Source: SIG603 sp964370775 (GTDB taxonomy: Bacteria > Bacillota > Clostridia > Oscillospirales > Acutalibacteraceae). From it: 37,512 bases of DNA. Position numbers and translations under genes: made by a program. The stretch spans positions 1-37,512 of the forward strand of contig CAYJKT010000029.1 in NCBI GenBank assembly GCA_964370775.1. Direction: 5' to 3'. Positions 23,095 through 31,297 of this stretch are shown here, piece after piece (positions within the stretch are counted from its first letter, which is position 1; each line of letters opens with the position of its first letter). The notes beneath the pieces were generated by a model. The model was given only the letters and a program-made list of their open reading frames with translations, made no database searches and was not told the origin of the DNA.

Positions 23095-23661
23095 TTATTT
23101 TTCTGCTGTTTCAATCAACTTTTTAATAACTTTTTCGCTGTATTCAAACTCTTTGAAAGGTAATGAAGGTAAAACTTCTTTTAAGTTATCTGTTTTAATT
23201 GATGACTTTATATTCGCTTTATATAAAGCCATTTTAGAGCTTGTTAAGGTAGAAAACAAATCTTCATCCAACATAAAATAGCCGTAATTATCTTTGCAAA
23301 CGTACCTTAACATTGTGTAAGTAGCACAAGAAAGATAACAGCCAACGTCTTCATTTAAGCGTTGGTTGTTTATTTTTTTTAATGTATCATATATTAAATC
23401 GATTGTTGCACTGATGGAATGTTGGTCATCTGTGCCTTTTTTTGTGTTTGCGACAGGTTTCGCAACACCTAAAATAAAATCACAACTTACGTCGTAATAA
23501 TCAGAAATTCTAACAAGAAAATCCAAACCACACTCCCTAACTCCTTTTTCGTAATGAGAAAGAAGTGCCTGAGAAATTTTTAAGTCTAGAGCAACTTGCT
23601 TTTGACTTAAACCCTTGCCTTTCCGCAACAGGACAAGATTATTAGAAAAAGCATTGTTCAA
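23095..23661 (-). CDS. XRE family transcriptional regulator
   Basis: A 188-residue regulator. Residues about 7-64 form a Cro/CI-type helix-turn-helix (NLVLLRKGKGLSQKQVALDL, ISQALLSHYEKGVRECGLDFL, ISDYYDVSCDFILG). The remaining 120 residues are an unrecognised, largely helical domain with a few cysteines (GCYLSCATYTMLRYVC), possibly for sensing or dimerisation. The start is TTG at 23661, supported by GGAGGG with 8-base spacing; an ATG in another frame gives only a short peptide. The promoter matches the sigma-A consensus perfectly. The target is unknown. It is the only complete stand-alone regulator beside HrcA in this window. Confidence 0.9.
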   Translation of the reverse strand: MNNAFSNNLVLLRKGKGLSQKQVALDLKISQALLSHYEKGVRECGLDFLVRISDYYDVSCDFILGVAKPVANTKKGTDDQHSISATIDLIYDTLKKINNQRLNEDVGCYLSCATYTMLRYVCKDNYGYFMLDEDLFSTLTSSKMALYKANIKSSIKTDNLKEVLPSLPFKEFEYSEKVIKKLIETAEK

Positions 23662-23694
23662 GATACATGCCCTCCGTATCGTATTGTATTATCA

Positions 23695-23723
23695 ATTATA
23701 TGTATAGATAACATAAGTGTCAA
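23695..23723 (-). promoter_or_regulatory. Consensus promoter of the XRE regulator
   Basis: On the minus strand a perfect TTGACA (23723-23718) and a perfect TATAAT (23700-23695) are 17 bp apart. Just downstream the leader contains repeated GTAT/ATAC elements (23676-23692) that could serve as operator sites for repression. Confidence 0.88.
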
Positions 23724-23857
23724 TACCTTAATTATACAAACTGTAATATTCCACAATATGTTGATTACTAATGTTAACATGCCACAAGTGTATTTTGTAG
23801 AAAGAAGTCGAATAAGATAATATTGAACCACAATTTGTTAAAATATGTAAATAAAAA

Positions 23858-23888
23858 CCGTGCATATAAGCAGTTCTTACATGCACGG
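23858..23888 (-). terminator. Terminator of the CNNM/CorC-type gene
   Basis: CCGTGCAT (23858-23865) pairs with ATGCACGG (23881-23888); reading minus, the stem is followed by five T residues and more T-rich sequence. The remainder of the 249-base gap up to the XRE gene holds its promoter and nothing else obvious. Confidence 0.85.
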
Positions 23889-23910
23889 ATATTGTTAATT
23901 TAGAAGTAAA

Positions 23911-25176
23911 CTATGCTTCTTCTTCGTCTGTAGGTTTTGGGAAATTTATCTTCACTTGAATTTCGGTAGCTTTTCTATCTTCTGCTTTTGTAACTGTTAT
24001 TGTTAGATTGTCCATGTCGAAGCTGTCTCCAACTTCTGGGATTTTATCCATAGTTTCAACCAACCAACCGTTGATAGAAGAAGACTCTGCCTCTATAAAT
24101 ATTTCGAACATCTCAAAGAAGTCTTCAAGGTCGTTTGCAGCAGGAACAGTGAAAATGTTTTCTGAAATCTCGCGGATTTCTTCCAATTCATCATCATGTT
24201 CGTCCCAAATTTCGCCCACTAATTCTTCTAAAATATCTTCAAGTGTAATAATACCAGCAATTCCACCATATTCGTCAACTACAACAGCAAGGTGTTGTTT
24301 TTTTGACTGTAAGGTTCTAAGAAGTTCTGACACTTTAATTGTTGGATGAACAAAGTTGACACTTTTCATTATCGAACTAATAGGGCTATCAGTTCCAATA
24401 ATATAGTTGTGGAAATCTTTTTCGTTAATAACTCCAATAATTTTATCAATGCTCTCTTCATAAACAGGAAGTCTAGAGTAGCCTGTCTCTTTAAACTTAG
24501 CAGCGATATCGTCGATAGTATCTGTTATATCTATCGCACTCACATCTATTCGTGGAGTTAAAATATCTTTTGCTTCAACGTCATTAAACTCAATAGCATT
24601 TTTAATAAGTTCACTTTCTGTCTCGTTAATTCCACCTTCTTGTTCAGCTTCATCTACGATATTTAAAAGCTCGCTTTCTGTAATACCACCTGCGTTTTCA
24701 AAACCAACTAATTTGCTTATCAAACCTTTGAATTTAAGCAACAAAAAGTTTAACGGTTTAAAAACATAGTTTAGGACATTGATTATAGGCGCAACTGTCA
24801 TAGCAAATTTCTCTGGGTTCTCTTTTGCAATGCTTTTTGGGGTAATCTCACCAAAAATCAAAACAACCACAGTGATAACTAGGGTTGAAATAGTAGCACC
24901 TTGCTCTAGTTTTAATGTGTTAACGAAAAAAACAGTTCCAAGTGTTGCAACTGCAATGTTAACGATGTTGTTACCGATTAATATAGTCGATATTAGTTCA
25001 TCATAATTTTCTGACAATTTAAGAGTAAGTTTTGCTCTTTTCTTGTCTTCTTGACTCATGTTCTTAATTCTTGCGCGACTAACTGACGAAAACGCAGTTT
25101 CTGTCGAAGAGAAAAAACCAGACAACGCTACGAGAATTATCATAGAAATAATAAGCCAAATACTGTCACTATCCAT
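23911..25176 (-). CDS. CNNM/CorC-type transporter-associated (hemolysin family) protein
   Basis: A 421-residue membrane protein in three parts: a DUF21/CNNM membrane domain (about 1-195; ALSGFFSSTETAFSSVSRARI, ISTILIGNNIVNIAVATLG, FGEITPKSIAKENPE), a pair of CBS domains (about 205-330; ILTPRIDVSAID, YSRLPVYEESIDKIIGVIN, HLAVVVDEYGGIAGIITLEDILEELVGEIWDEHD) and a C-terminal CorC/HlyC domain (about 340-415; INGWLVETM). Homologues move or control Mg2+ and other divalent ions; CBS domains commonly sense adenine nucleotides. The older name hemolysin is historical. The ATG follows GAGGTGAT (25187-25194). It is a single-gene transcript with its own promoter and terminator. Confidence 0.94.
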   Translation of the reverse strand: MDSDSIWLIISMIILVALSGFFSSTETAFSSVSRARIKNMSQEDKKRAKLTLKLSENYDELISTILIGNNIVNIAVATLGTVFFVNTLKLEQGATISTLVITVVVLIFGEITPKSIAKENPEKFAMTVAPIINVLNYVFKPLNFLLLKFKGLISKLVGFENAGGITESELLNIVDEAEQEGGINETESELIKNAIEFNDVEAKDILTPRIDVSAIDITDTIDDIAAKFKETGYSRLPVYEESIDKIIGVINEKDFHNYIIGTDSPISSIMKSVNFVHPTIKVSELLRTLQSKKQHLAVVVDEYGGIAGIITLEDILEELVGEIWDEHDDELEEIREISENIFTVPAANDLEDFFEMFEIFIEAESSSINGWLVETMDKIPEVGDSFDMDNLTITVTKAEDRKATEIQVKINFPKPTDEEEA

Positions 25177-25213
25177 ATAGGATTAAATCACCTCTTATAA
25201 AATATTTGACGTC

Positions 25214-25242
25214 ATTATATCACAATGGGTACAAAATATCAA
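25214..25242 (-). promoter_or_regulatory. Promoter of the CNNM/CorC-type gene
   Basis: On the minus strand TTGATA (25242-25237) and TATAAT (25219-25214) are 17 bp apart, with an extended TG before the -10. It ends 37 bases before the ATG. Confidence 0.8.
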
Positions 25243-25258
25243 GTTTTATCTTATAATT

Positions 25259-25288
25259 TTAACACTTAGTTAACTAATGAAGTGCTAA
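25259..25288. promoter_or_regulatory. CIRCE-like inverted repeat with 12-base spacer
   Basis: TTAACACTT (25259-25267), 12 bases, AAGTGCTAA (25280-25288) resembles CIRCE arms but the spacer is 12 rather than 9. The centre is the perfect palindrome TTAGTTAACTAA, and ATTTTAAC/GTTAAAAT extend the symmetry outward, so it may simply be the nth transcription-end hairpin. Confidence 0.35.
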
Positions 25289-25302
25289 ATCGTTAAAATT
25301 AG

Positions 25303-25929
25303 CTATATAACTTTCCTACAAAACTCGTTCATACAGCATATTCCACATTTGGCACTACGAGCTGTACACACTGCTCTGCCATGTAAAACTATTCTGTGAC
25401 AAAAATCGTTGCTTTCTTCAGGTGCTAAAAGCTTTCTTAAATCTTTTTCTACCTTATAAGGTTCTTTGTTTTTTGTAAGCCCTAATCTGCCGGCAATTCT
25501 AATGCAATGTGTGTCGGTTACAACGGCTGGTTTGTGGAATATATCACCCACAACTAGGTTAGCTGTTTTTCTGCCAATACCAGGTAGCTTTGTAAGTTCT
25601 TCTACAGTATCTGGTAACACTCCGTTATATACATCTCTTAACATGATACACATATTAAAAATGTCTTTGGCTTTTGATTTATATAGACCACAGGATTTTA
25701 TAAGTTCTGCGATTTCCTCTATGCTACCCTCACAAAAATCATCAAGTGTTGGGAAACGAGCGAAAAGAGCAGGAGTGACAAGGTTAACTCTTGCATCAGT
25801 ACATTGAGCAGCTAACCTTGTAGCTATAGTGAGCTGTAATGGGTCGGAGTAATCCAGTGAACATAGTGCCTCTGGGTATTCTATTTTTAACGCTTCCACT
25901 GCTAATTCAGTGATTTTTTTAATTGTCAT
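25303..25929 (-). CDS. nth: Endonuclease III (DNA glycosylase / AP lyase)
   Basis: A 208-residue base-excision repair enzyme that removes oxidised pyrimidines and nicks abasic sites. The helix-hairpin-helix LPGIGRKTANLVVG is at about 115-128, with catalytic K121; D139 lies in VVTDTH. Four cysteines at 188, 195, 198 and 204 (C-x6-C-x2-C-x5-C) ligate the [4Fe-4S] cluster, and the length is normal. AAAGGAAT precedes the ATG. It is transcribed divergently from hrcA, and its -35 box is only 5 bases from the upstream CIRCE-like site. Confidence 0.97.
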   Translation of the reverse strand: MTIKKITELAVEALKIEYPEALCSLDYSDPLQLTIATRLAAQCTDARVNLVTPALFARFPTLDDFCEGSIEEIAELIKSCGLYKSKAKDIFNMCIMLRDVYNGVLPDTVEELTKLPGIGRKTANLVVGDIFHKPAVVTDTHCIRIAGRLGLTKNKEPYKVEKDLRKLLAPEESNDFCHRIVLHGRAVCTARSAKCGICCMNEFCRKVI

Positions 25930-26005
25930 TGTAATATTCCTTTCACATAAATAATAAAAACAAAAATACTAATAATAAATTTTGATTAAGGTTGTTTGTA
26001 AGTAG

Positions 26006-26034
26006 ATTATACCCTTATTTGTTAAAAAATTCAA
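26006..26034 (-). promoter_or_regulatory. Promoter of nth
   Basis: On the minus strand TTGAAT (26034-26029) and a consensus TATAAT (26011-26006) are 17 bp apart. The leader to the ATG is about 70 bases. Confidence 0.75.
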
Positions 26035-26039
26035 CTGAA

Positions 26040-26066
26040 TTAGCAAATAAGAGGTTGAAGTGCTAA
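26040..26066. promoter_or_regulatory. Second, degenerate CIRCE-like site
   Basis: TTAGCAAAT (26040-26048), exactly 9 bases, then AAGTGCTAA (26058-26066). The arms match CIRCE at 6 of 9 and 8 of 9 positions with correct spacing. It lies between the divergent nth and hrcA promoters, so HrcA bound here could touch either. Confidence 0.6.
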
Positions 26067-26094
26067 TGTTCACAGTTTGTTTACAATTAAGCTA

Positions 26095-26123
26095 TTGACA
26101 AATGGTGGTAGAAGTGTTATTTT
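26095..26123 (+). promoter_or_regulatory. Promoter of hrcA-grpE-dnaK-dnaJ
   Basis: A consensus TTGACA (26095-26100) and TATTTT (26118-26123), with TG one base before, are 17 bp apart. Transcription would begin near 26130, so the perfect CIRCE at 26135 lies at the very start of the transcript, the classical position. Confidence 0.78.
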
Positions 26124-26134
26124 AAGTACAGGAG

Positions 26135-26161
26135 TTAGCACTCAAACAAAACGAGTGCTAA
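26135..26161. promoter_or_regulatory. CIRCE operator (HrcA binding site)
   Basis: A perfect TTAGCACTC-N9-GAGTGCTAA (26135-26143 and 26153-26161), the consensus without deviation. HrcA dimers bind here and block the operon until heat stress titrates GroEL away from HrcA maturation (family knowledge). Confidence 0.98.
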
Positions 26162-26197
26162 TGAGTGACAAAAAAGATTTCCTTAAAGGAGGTCAAC

Positions 26198-27214
26198 ATG
26201 GATTTAAGTAATAGACAACAACTAATTTTAAATTACATTATAAAGCATTATTTAGATTACGGCGAACCTGTTGGGTCTAAACTAATAGCAGAAGAAGTTG
26301 GAGTTAGCTCGGCTACTATTAGAAATGAAATGGCAGAGCTTACAGAGTTAGGTTTTTTAGAACAACCTCATACCTCGGCTGGCAGAATACCTTCAAGCCT
26401 CGGGTTTAGGACATTCATAAAAAGCAAAGATTCTGTATATGAGATATCAAAAGAAGAAAAAATTTATTTTGACACTTTACTATCGAACTCTGACCCTGAA
26501 TATCTGTTAGACAAAGCAGCAGAGGCACTCAGCCACACATACACTTGTGCCGTAAGCACACAGGGTGATGGCAACAGCACAATCAAAGCAGTTCAGTTTG
26601 TTCAGATTAGCAGAAGAAGCGCAATGCTTATACTTCTTAGTTCATCTGGTACGATAAAGACAAGACTTTTTAGAGTGGATTTCGACTTAAACACCGAAAT
26701 GCTAAGAGTTTTCTTTAGAGTATTTAATGAAAAACTAATGGGACTTAGAATGAGCGATATTAGCGTAAACTTTTTACAGCAACTATCAATCTCATTTGGA
26801 AATATGTCTGCTTTAATGGCGACAGCGTTAATGGCTTTGTATGAATGTGCAAAAGAGACTATGACAGCCGATGTAATTGTAAAAGGGCAAACAAGATTAT
26901 TTGTAGGTAGCCATTTAAGCGAAAGCAGTATGGTTACGGTGTCTGAAATGTTTCAAAACCCAGAGACTTTTAGAAGTAAGTTTATGAACTTACCTAAGCA
27001 AGTTTGTGTGATACCTGGTGGGTACACAGTTTTTCCTACTCTTAGAGATACAGGAATTGTGAGCTCTAAGTATTATATAGACGGAAAAGAGTCTGGTGTG
27101 TTTGTGATAATTGGACCTGTAAGAATGGATTACCCTAAGATTATATCGCAATTAAAATATGTTTCAGATTATGTAGGAAACACTTTAACTAGATTTATTA
27201 ATGAGGAATTGTAA
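26198..27214 (+). CDS. hrcA: Heat-inducible transcription repressor HrcA
   Basis: A 338-residue repressor of class I heat-shock genes. The N-terminal winged helix reads NRQQLILNYIIKHYLDYGEPVGSKLIAEE followed by VSSATIRNEMAELTELGFLEQPHTSAGRIPS (quoted as adjoining parts), the standard HrcA signature; GAF-like and dimerisation regions follow, ending KIISQLKYVSDYVGNTLTR. The start at 26198 has a strong AAGGAGG (26186-26192) upstream; an in-frame GTG at 26165 lies within the leader and is not favoured. It is first in the operon and represses its own transcription through the CIRCE at 26135. The gap to grpE is 17 bases. Confidence 0.98.
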   Translation: MDLSNRQQLILNYIIKHYLDYGEPVGSKLIAEEVGVSSATIRNEMAELTELGFLEQPHTSAGRIPSSLGFRTFIKSKDSVYEISKEEKIYFDTLLSNSDPEYLLDKAAEALSHTYTCAVSTQGDGNSTIKAVQFVQISRRSAMLILLSSSGTIKTRLFRVDFDLNTEMLRVFFRVFNEKLMGLRMSDISVNFLQQLSISFGNMSALMATALMALYECAKETMTADVIVKGQTRLFVGSHLSESSMVTVSEMFQNPETFRSKFMNLPKQVCVIPGGYTVFPTLRDTGIVSSKYYIDGKESGVFVIIGPVRMDYPKIISQLKYVSDYVGNTLTRFINEEL

Positions 27215-27231
27215 GAAAGGAGTGATTTTTG

Positions 27232-27798
27232 GTGAGTGAAGAGAAAATAGAGGATTTAGAGCAAGAAGTAGCTGAAACTGCTGAGGAAGTAGCAGAAGAA
27301 ACCAAAAAAGAAGACACTAAAAAAGAAAAAAAGAAAAAGAAAATGTCTAAAGAAGCAGAAGAGCTTGAGAAGTTAAAAGAGGAATTTGAAGCATACAAAA
27401 ATTCGCATTTAAGAATACTTGCAGAGTATGACAACTTTAGAAAAAGAAGCGCAAACGAAAAAACAATGGTTTATGGCAATGCAGTAGCCGACACTATAAA
27501 TGCTATCTTACCTGTTGCAGATAATATAGAAAGAGCGTTAGCTCAAGAAAACGCAACAGCAGAAGACATGAAAAAAGGCGTTGAGATGATAGGTAATCAG
27601 TTTAAAGCCGGTTTTGAAAAACTAGGCATAACTGAGATTGGCGAAGTTGGAGAAGCATTTAACCCAGATTTACACAACGCAGTAAGCCATGTTGAAAACG
27701 ATGAACTAGGCGAAAATGTTATAGCAGCTGTTTTCCAAAAAGGATACAAACTTAACGACAGAGTTGTTAGACACGCAATGGTTCAAGTAGCAAACTAA
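27232..27798 (+). CDS. grpE: Nucleotide exchange factor GrpE
   Basis: A 188-residue co-chaperone that releases ADP from DnaK. The first 45 residues are a charged, low-complexity run of E and K; then a long coiled-coil helix (ELEKLKEEFEAYKNSHLRILAEYDNFRKRS) that forms the dimer stalk, the NAILPVADNIERAL four-helix part and the C-terminal beta domain with GEAFNPDLHNAVSHV and VFQKGYKLNDRVVRHAMVQVAN. AAAGGAG (27216-27222) fits either GTG at 27232 or TTG at 27229; GTG is preferred for its 9-base spacing. Order and spacing confirm cotranscription with hrcA and dnaK. Confidence 0.97.
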   Translation: MSEEKIEDLEQEVAETAEEVAEETKKEDTKKEKKKKKMSKEAEELEKLKEEFEAYKNSHLRILAEYDNFRKRSANEKTMVYGNAVADTINAILPVADNIERALAQENATAEDMKKGVEMIGNQFKAGFEKLGITEIGEVGEAFNPDLHNAVSHVENDELGENVIAAVFQKGYKLNDRVVRHAMVQVAN

Positions 27799-27855
27799 AA
27801 CAAACAACAAATTAAGATAAAAAAACAAACAATTTATAAAGGATGGTAATATATT

Positions 27856-29694
27856 ATGGCAAAAACAATTGGTATTGATTTAGGTACAACAAACTCATGT
27901 GTAGCAGTTATTGAAGGCGGAGAGCCAGTAGTTATAGCAAATGCAGAAGGCGCAAGAACAACTCCTTCTATCGTAGCTTTTGCAAAAACAGGTGAAAGAA
28001 TGGTTGGCCAAGTGGCTAAACGTCAAGCTATCACAAACCCAGACAGAACAGTTGCTTCTATTAAAAGAGAAATGGGTACAGGATACAAAGTAAGCATTGA
28101 TGACAAAAACTACACACCACAAGAAATCTCTGCAATGATTTTACAAAAACTTAAAGCAGATGCAGAAGCTTATCTAGGTGACACAGTAACAAGTGCTGTT
28201 ATCACAGTTCCAGCTTACTTTACAGATGCTCAACGTCAAGCAACTAAAGACGCAGGTAAAATTGCTGGTCTTGATGTTAAAAGAATTATCAACGAGCCAA
28301 CAGCTGCTGCTCTATCTTATGGTATTGACAAAGACAACGAGCAAAAAATCATGGTTTATGACCTAGGTGGTGGTACATTCGACGTATCTATCATTGAAAT
28401 GGGCGACGGCGTTCAAGAAGTTCTAGCTACAGCTGGTAACAACAGACTAGGTGGCGACGATTTCGACAACAGAGTTATCGACTGGTTAGCAGATACTTTT
28501 AAAGCAACAGAAGGTGTTGATTTAAGAGGCGATAAAATGGCTATGCAAAGACTTAAAGAAGCTGCTGAGAAAGCTAAAATCGAGCTTTCAGGTGTTGCAA
28601 ACGCAAACATCAACCTACCATTTATCACAGCAGATGCAACAGGCCCTAAACACTTAGACTTAGACCTAAGCCGTGCAAAATTCAACGAGTTAACAGCAGA
28701 CCTAGTTGAGAAAACAATGGTTCCTGTACGTCAAGCATTACAAGATTCAGGAATTAGCATTGGCGAGATTAACAAAGTTTTAATGGTTGGTGGTTCTTCA
28801 AGAATTCCAGCAGTTCAAGACGCAGTTAAAAACTTTATTGGTAAAGATCCATTCAAAGGTATCAACCCAGACGAATGTGTTGCTATCGGTGCAGCTTTAC
28901 AAGCTGGTGTTCTAGGTGGCGAAGTTGAAGGTTTACTACTTCTAGACGTTACTCCTCTATCTCTAGGCGTTGAGACAATGGGTAGAGTTATGACGAAAAT
29001 TATCGAGAGAAACACAACTATCCCTACAAAGAAAAGCCAAATCTTCTCTACAGCAGCAGACGGTCAAACTCAAGTTGAGATTAACGTGCTACAAGGTGAG
29101 AGAGAATTTGCTACAGATAACAAACAACTTGGCGTGTTTAAACTAGACGGAATTGCTCCAGCTCCAAGAGGTATACCACAAATCGAAGTTAGCTTTGATA
29201 TTGACGCTAACGGTATCGTTAACGTAAGTGCTAAAGACCTAGGAACAGGTAAAGTTCAACACATCACAATTGAATCTTCAACAAATATGAGCAAAGATGA
29301 TATCGACCAAGCTGTTAAAGCAGCAGAGCAATTTGCAGAGGAAGACAAAAAACGTAGAGAAGAAGTTGACGCTAAAAATGAAGCAGAGCACCTTTGCTAC
29401 ACAACAGAAAAAATGATTACTGACAACGGTGATAAAATTTCTGAAGAAGATAAAAACGAGCTAAACATGAAAGTAGCTAGCCTAAAAGAGAAAATAGCAG
29501 GAACAGATTTAACAGCTATTAACACAGGCAAAGACGAGCTACAAAAAGCAGTTTACGAAGTTAGCCAAAAATTATATGCTGCAAACGCACCACAAGGCGA
29601 CCCTACAGGTGCACCTCAAGATTATGCAGACCCTAATGCTGGCGCTGCTCCTGAAGGCGATGTATATGATGCAGACTTTAAGGATGTAGAATAA
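27856..29694 (+). CDS. dnaK: Chaperone protein DnaK (Hsp70)
   Basis: A 612-residue Hsp70. The nucleotide-binding domain begins GIDLGTTNSCVAV and contains NEPTAAALSYGID, VYDLGGGTFDVSI and VGGSSRIPAVQ; the substrate-binding domain starts with LLLLDVTPLSLGVETMGGVM-type sequence (here VETMGRVM) and has NVSAKDLGTGK; the C-terminal lid ends with an acidic, G/P/A-rich tail, YADPNAGAAPEGDVYDADFKDVE. It uses ATP cycles with DnaJ and GrpE to fold proteins. It lies 57 bases after grpE, with AAAGGATGG as ribosome site. Codon use is GC-shifted relative to neighbours, like tuf, consistent with high expression. Confidence 0.99.
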   Translation: MAKTIGIDLGTTNSCVAVIEGGEPVVIANAEGARTTPSIVAFAKTGERMVGQVAKRQAITNPDRTVASIKREMGTGYKVSIDDKNYTPQEISAMILQKLKADAEAYLGDTVTSAVITVPAYFTDAQRQATKDAGKIAGLDVKRIINEPTAAALSYGIDKDNEQKIMVYDLGGGTFDVSIIEMGDGVQEVLATAGNNRLGGDDFDNRVIDWLADTFKATEGVDLRGDKMAMQRLKEAAEKAKIELSGVANANINLPFITADATGPKHLDLDLSRAKFNELTADLVEKTMVPVRQALQDSGISIGEINKVLMVGGSSRIPAVQDAVKNFIGKDPFKGINPDECVAIGAALQAGVLGGEVEGLLLLDVTPLSLGVETMGRVMTKIIERNTTIPTKKSQIFSTAADGQTQVEINVLQGEREFATDNKQLGVFKLDGIAPAPRGIPQIEVSFDIDANGIVNVSAKDLGTGKVQHITIESSTNMSKDDIDQAVKAAEQFAEEDKKRREEVDAKNEAEHLCYTTEKMITDNGDKISEEDKNELNMKVASLKEKIAGTDLTAINTGKDELQKAVYEVSQKLYAANAPQGDPTGAPQDYADPNAGAAPEGDVYDADFKDVE

Positions 29695-29714
29695 TATATT
29701 AAATAGATTTTATA

Positions 29715-29735
29715 GGGCGGATTTTATATCCGCCC
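29715..29735 (+). other. Hairpin between dnaK and dnaJ
   Basis: GGGCGGA (29715-29721) and TCCGCCC (29729-29735) form a perfect 7-bp stem with no T run, so it is more likely a processing or 3'-stabilising element for dnaK mRNA than a full terminator. A weaker stem, TGGCAAGTTATA against TAACTAGCCA, follows before dnaJ. Confidence 0.6.
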
Positions 29736-29806
29736 ATAAGTCGGTAATGGCAAGTTATAGTGTTTACATATAATGTAACTAGCCATGGGAAAGAAGGAGA
29801 GTAATT

Positions 29807-30952
29807 TTGGCAGATAAACGAGATTATTATGAAGTCATGGGCATCTCAAAAGGAGCTGGCGATGACGAAATTAAAAAAGCATATAGAAAGCTTGCAAAAA
29901 AATATCACCCAGACTTAAACCCTGGTAATGCAGAAGCAGAGCGTAGCTTTAAAGAGCTTAACGAAGCTTATGAAGTGTTATCAGATAGCGATAAAAAATC
30001 TAGATACGACCAATTTGGACACGCTGGAGTAGACCCTAACTTTGGTGGTGGCGCTGGGGGTGGAAATCCGTTCCAAGGTGGAGGATTTGACTTTAGTGAT
30101 ATTTTTGACAGCTTCTTTGGTGGAGGCTTTGGTGGCAGAGCAAGAAGTAACCCAAATGCACCAAGACCAGGTACTGACTGCGAGAGCAAAGTGACTATCA
30201 CTTTTGAAGAGGCGGCGAAAGGTACTAAGAAAGAGATTAAGTATCATCAAATAGAGAATTGTTCTGACTGTGGTGGTAGTGGTGCTGCTAAGGGTACTAC
30301 ACCTAAAACTTGTGCACATTGTAACGGAACAGGTACAGTGAGAATTAACCAAAGAACACCTTTTGGTGTGGTGCAAAGCACTCAAACTTGTGATAAATGC
30401 CGTGGTGCTGGTAAAGTAGTAGACACTCCATGTAGCACTTGCGACGGAAAAGGTAGAGTTCGCAGACAAAAAACTATAGAGGTTAATATTCCAGCAGGTA
30501 TTGACGACGAGCAAGTACTGAATGTATCTGGCAAAGGTAATGCTGGTCCTAATGGTGGCCCTAATGGCGATTTGCACATATTTGTTACAGTGCGTCCTCA
30601 TGCAATTTTTGAGAGACGTGGCAATGATGTGTGGTGTGAGCTTCCAATTAAATTTACACAAGCTGCTTTAGGCGCAGAGGTTATAGTGCCTACACTAGAC
30701 GGAAAAGTTAGCTATAGCGTGCATGAGGGAACTCAACCAGGTGACGTGTTTAAGTTTAAAGGAAAAGGTATTCCTAGCTTGCACGGCAGAGGTGTGGGCG
30801 ACCAATATGTTAGAGTGACAGTGGAAATTCCAAAGAACTTGAACAAGGCTCAAAAAGAAATATTAAAAGAGTTTGATAAAAATACAAACGAGAAAAATTA
30901 TCAAAAAAGTAAAAGCTTTTTTAGCAAACTAAAAGATTTATTTGGTGATTAA
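29807..30952 (+). CDS. dnaJ: Chaperone protein DnaJ (Hsp40)
   Basis: A 381-residue type I Hsp40. Domains in order: J domain (about 5-70) with the HPD triad in YHPDLNPG, a G/F-rich linker (about 75-115), a zinc domain with four repeats CSDCGGSG, CAHCNGTG, CDKCRGAG and CSTCDGKG, and the C-terminal peptide-binding domains (VNIPAGIDDEQVLNVSGKG, GVGDQYVRV). It stimulates DnaK ATPase and delivers clients. The start codon is TTG at 29807, positioned by AAGGAGAG (29794-29801). It closes the heat-shock operon; a GC-rich hairpin with a T run follows at 31064. Confidence 0.98.
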   Translation: MADKRDYYEVMGISKGAGDDEIKKAYRKLAKKYHPDLNPGNAEAERSFKELNEAYEVLSDSDKKSRYDQFGHAGVDPNFGGGAGGGNPFQGGGFDFSDIFDSFFGGGFGGRARSNPNAPRPGTDCESKVTITFEEAAKGTKKEIKYHQIENCSDCGGSGAAKGTTPKTCAHCNGTGTVRINQRTPFGVVQSTQTCDKCRGAGKVVDTPCSTCDGKGRVRRQKTIEVNIPAGIDDEQVLNVSGKGNAGPNGGPNGDLHIFVTVRPHAIFERRGNDVWCELPIKFTQAALGAEVIVPTLDGKVSYSVHEGTQPGDVFKFKGKGIPSLHGRGVGDQYVRVTVEIPKNLNKAQKEILKEFDKNTNEKNYQKSKSFFSKLKDLFGD

Positions 30953-31014
30953 TTTAGCTAATAAGGGGTTGTCGTATTAACGAAATTTTCCTTTAAAACG
31001 AACAAACCAGTGTA

Positions 31015-31098
31015 GGAACAGGCTTCCATGCCTGTCCGAAAATTATCAATTTTTCACCTGTTTTAGGGGAGGGCATGGAAACCCTCCCCTACTTTTTG
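31015..31098. repeat. GC-rich palindrome pair after dnaJ, the second a likely terminator
   Basis: The 345-base gap holds ACAGGC/GCCTGT (31018-31023/31030-31035) and the stronger TAGGGGAGGG/CCCTCCCCTA (31064-31073/31082-31091), which is followed by CTTTTTG and can terminate the chaperone operon. The style matches the palindromes at 13185-13292: GTAGGGGA-type ends and GC-rich arms in AT-rich surroundings. The remaining bases to the promoter at 31233 are AT-rich with no gene. Confidence 0.72.
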
Positions 31099-31232
31099 TT
31101 CATTTATACCTTAATGCGACTGCTCTTTTTGTGTTATTGAACAGTGACATATATGACTTTTTGTTTAAAAATATAATGAATGTTGAAAAAAATAAATAAA
31201 TAAACTAAAATAAGAAAAATATATTTTATTGA

Positions 31233-31260
31233 TTGAATTTTGCTCATTCTGTGGTATAAT
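31233..31260 (+). promoter_or_regulatory. Promoter of the cyclic-di-GMP operon
   Basis: TTGAAT (31233-31238) and a consensus TATAAT (31255-31260) are 16 bp apart, with TG one base before the -10. The leader is only about 30 bases, and no c-di-GMP riboswitch motif was seen. Confidence 0.72.
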
Positions 31261-31297
31261 TATATAGAGAAGTAATTTTATTTTTTACGAGGGTATT

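Noticed and set aside
27895..30661. Several long minus-strand frames opposite dnaK and dnaJ
   Set aside because: They are shadow frames of highly codon-biased chaperone genes, without ribosome sites or sensible domains.
31098..31297. c-di-GMP riboswitch ahead of the cyclase operon
   Set aside because: None of the conserved GEMM blocks are visible, and the predicted leader is only about 30 bases.
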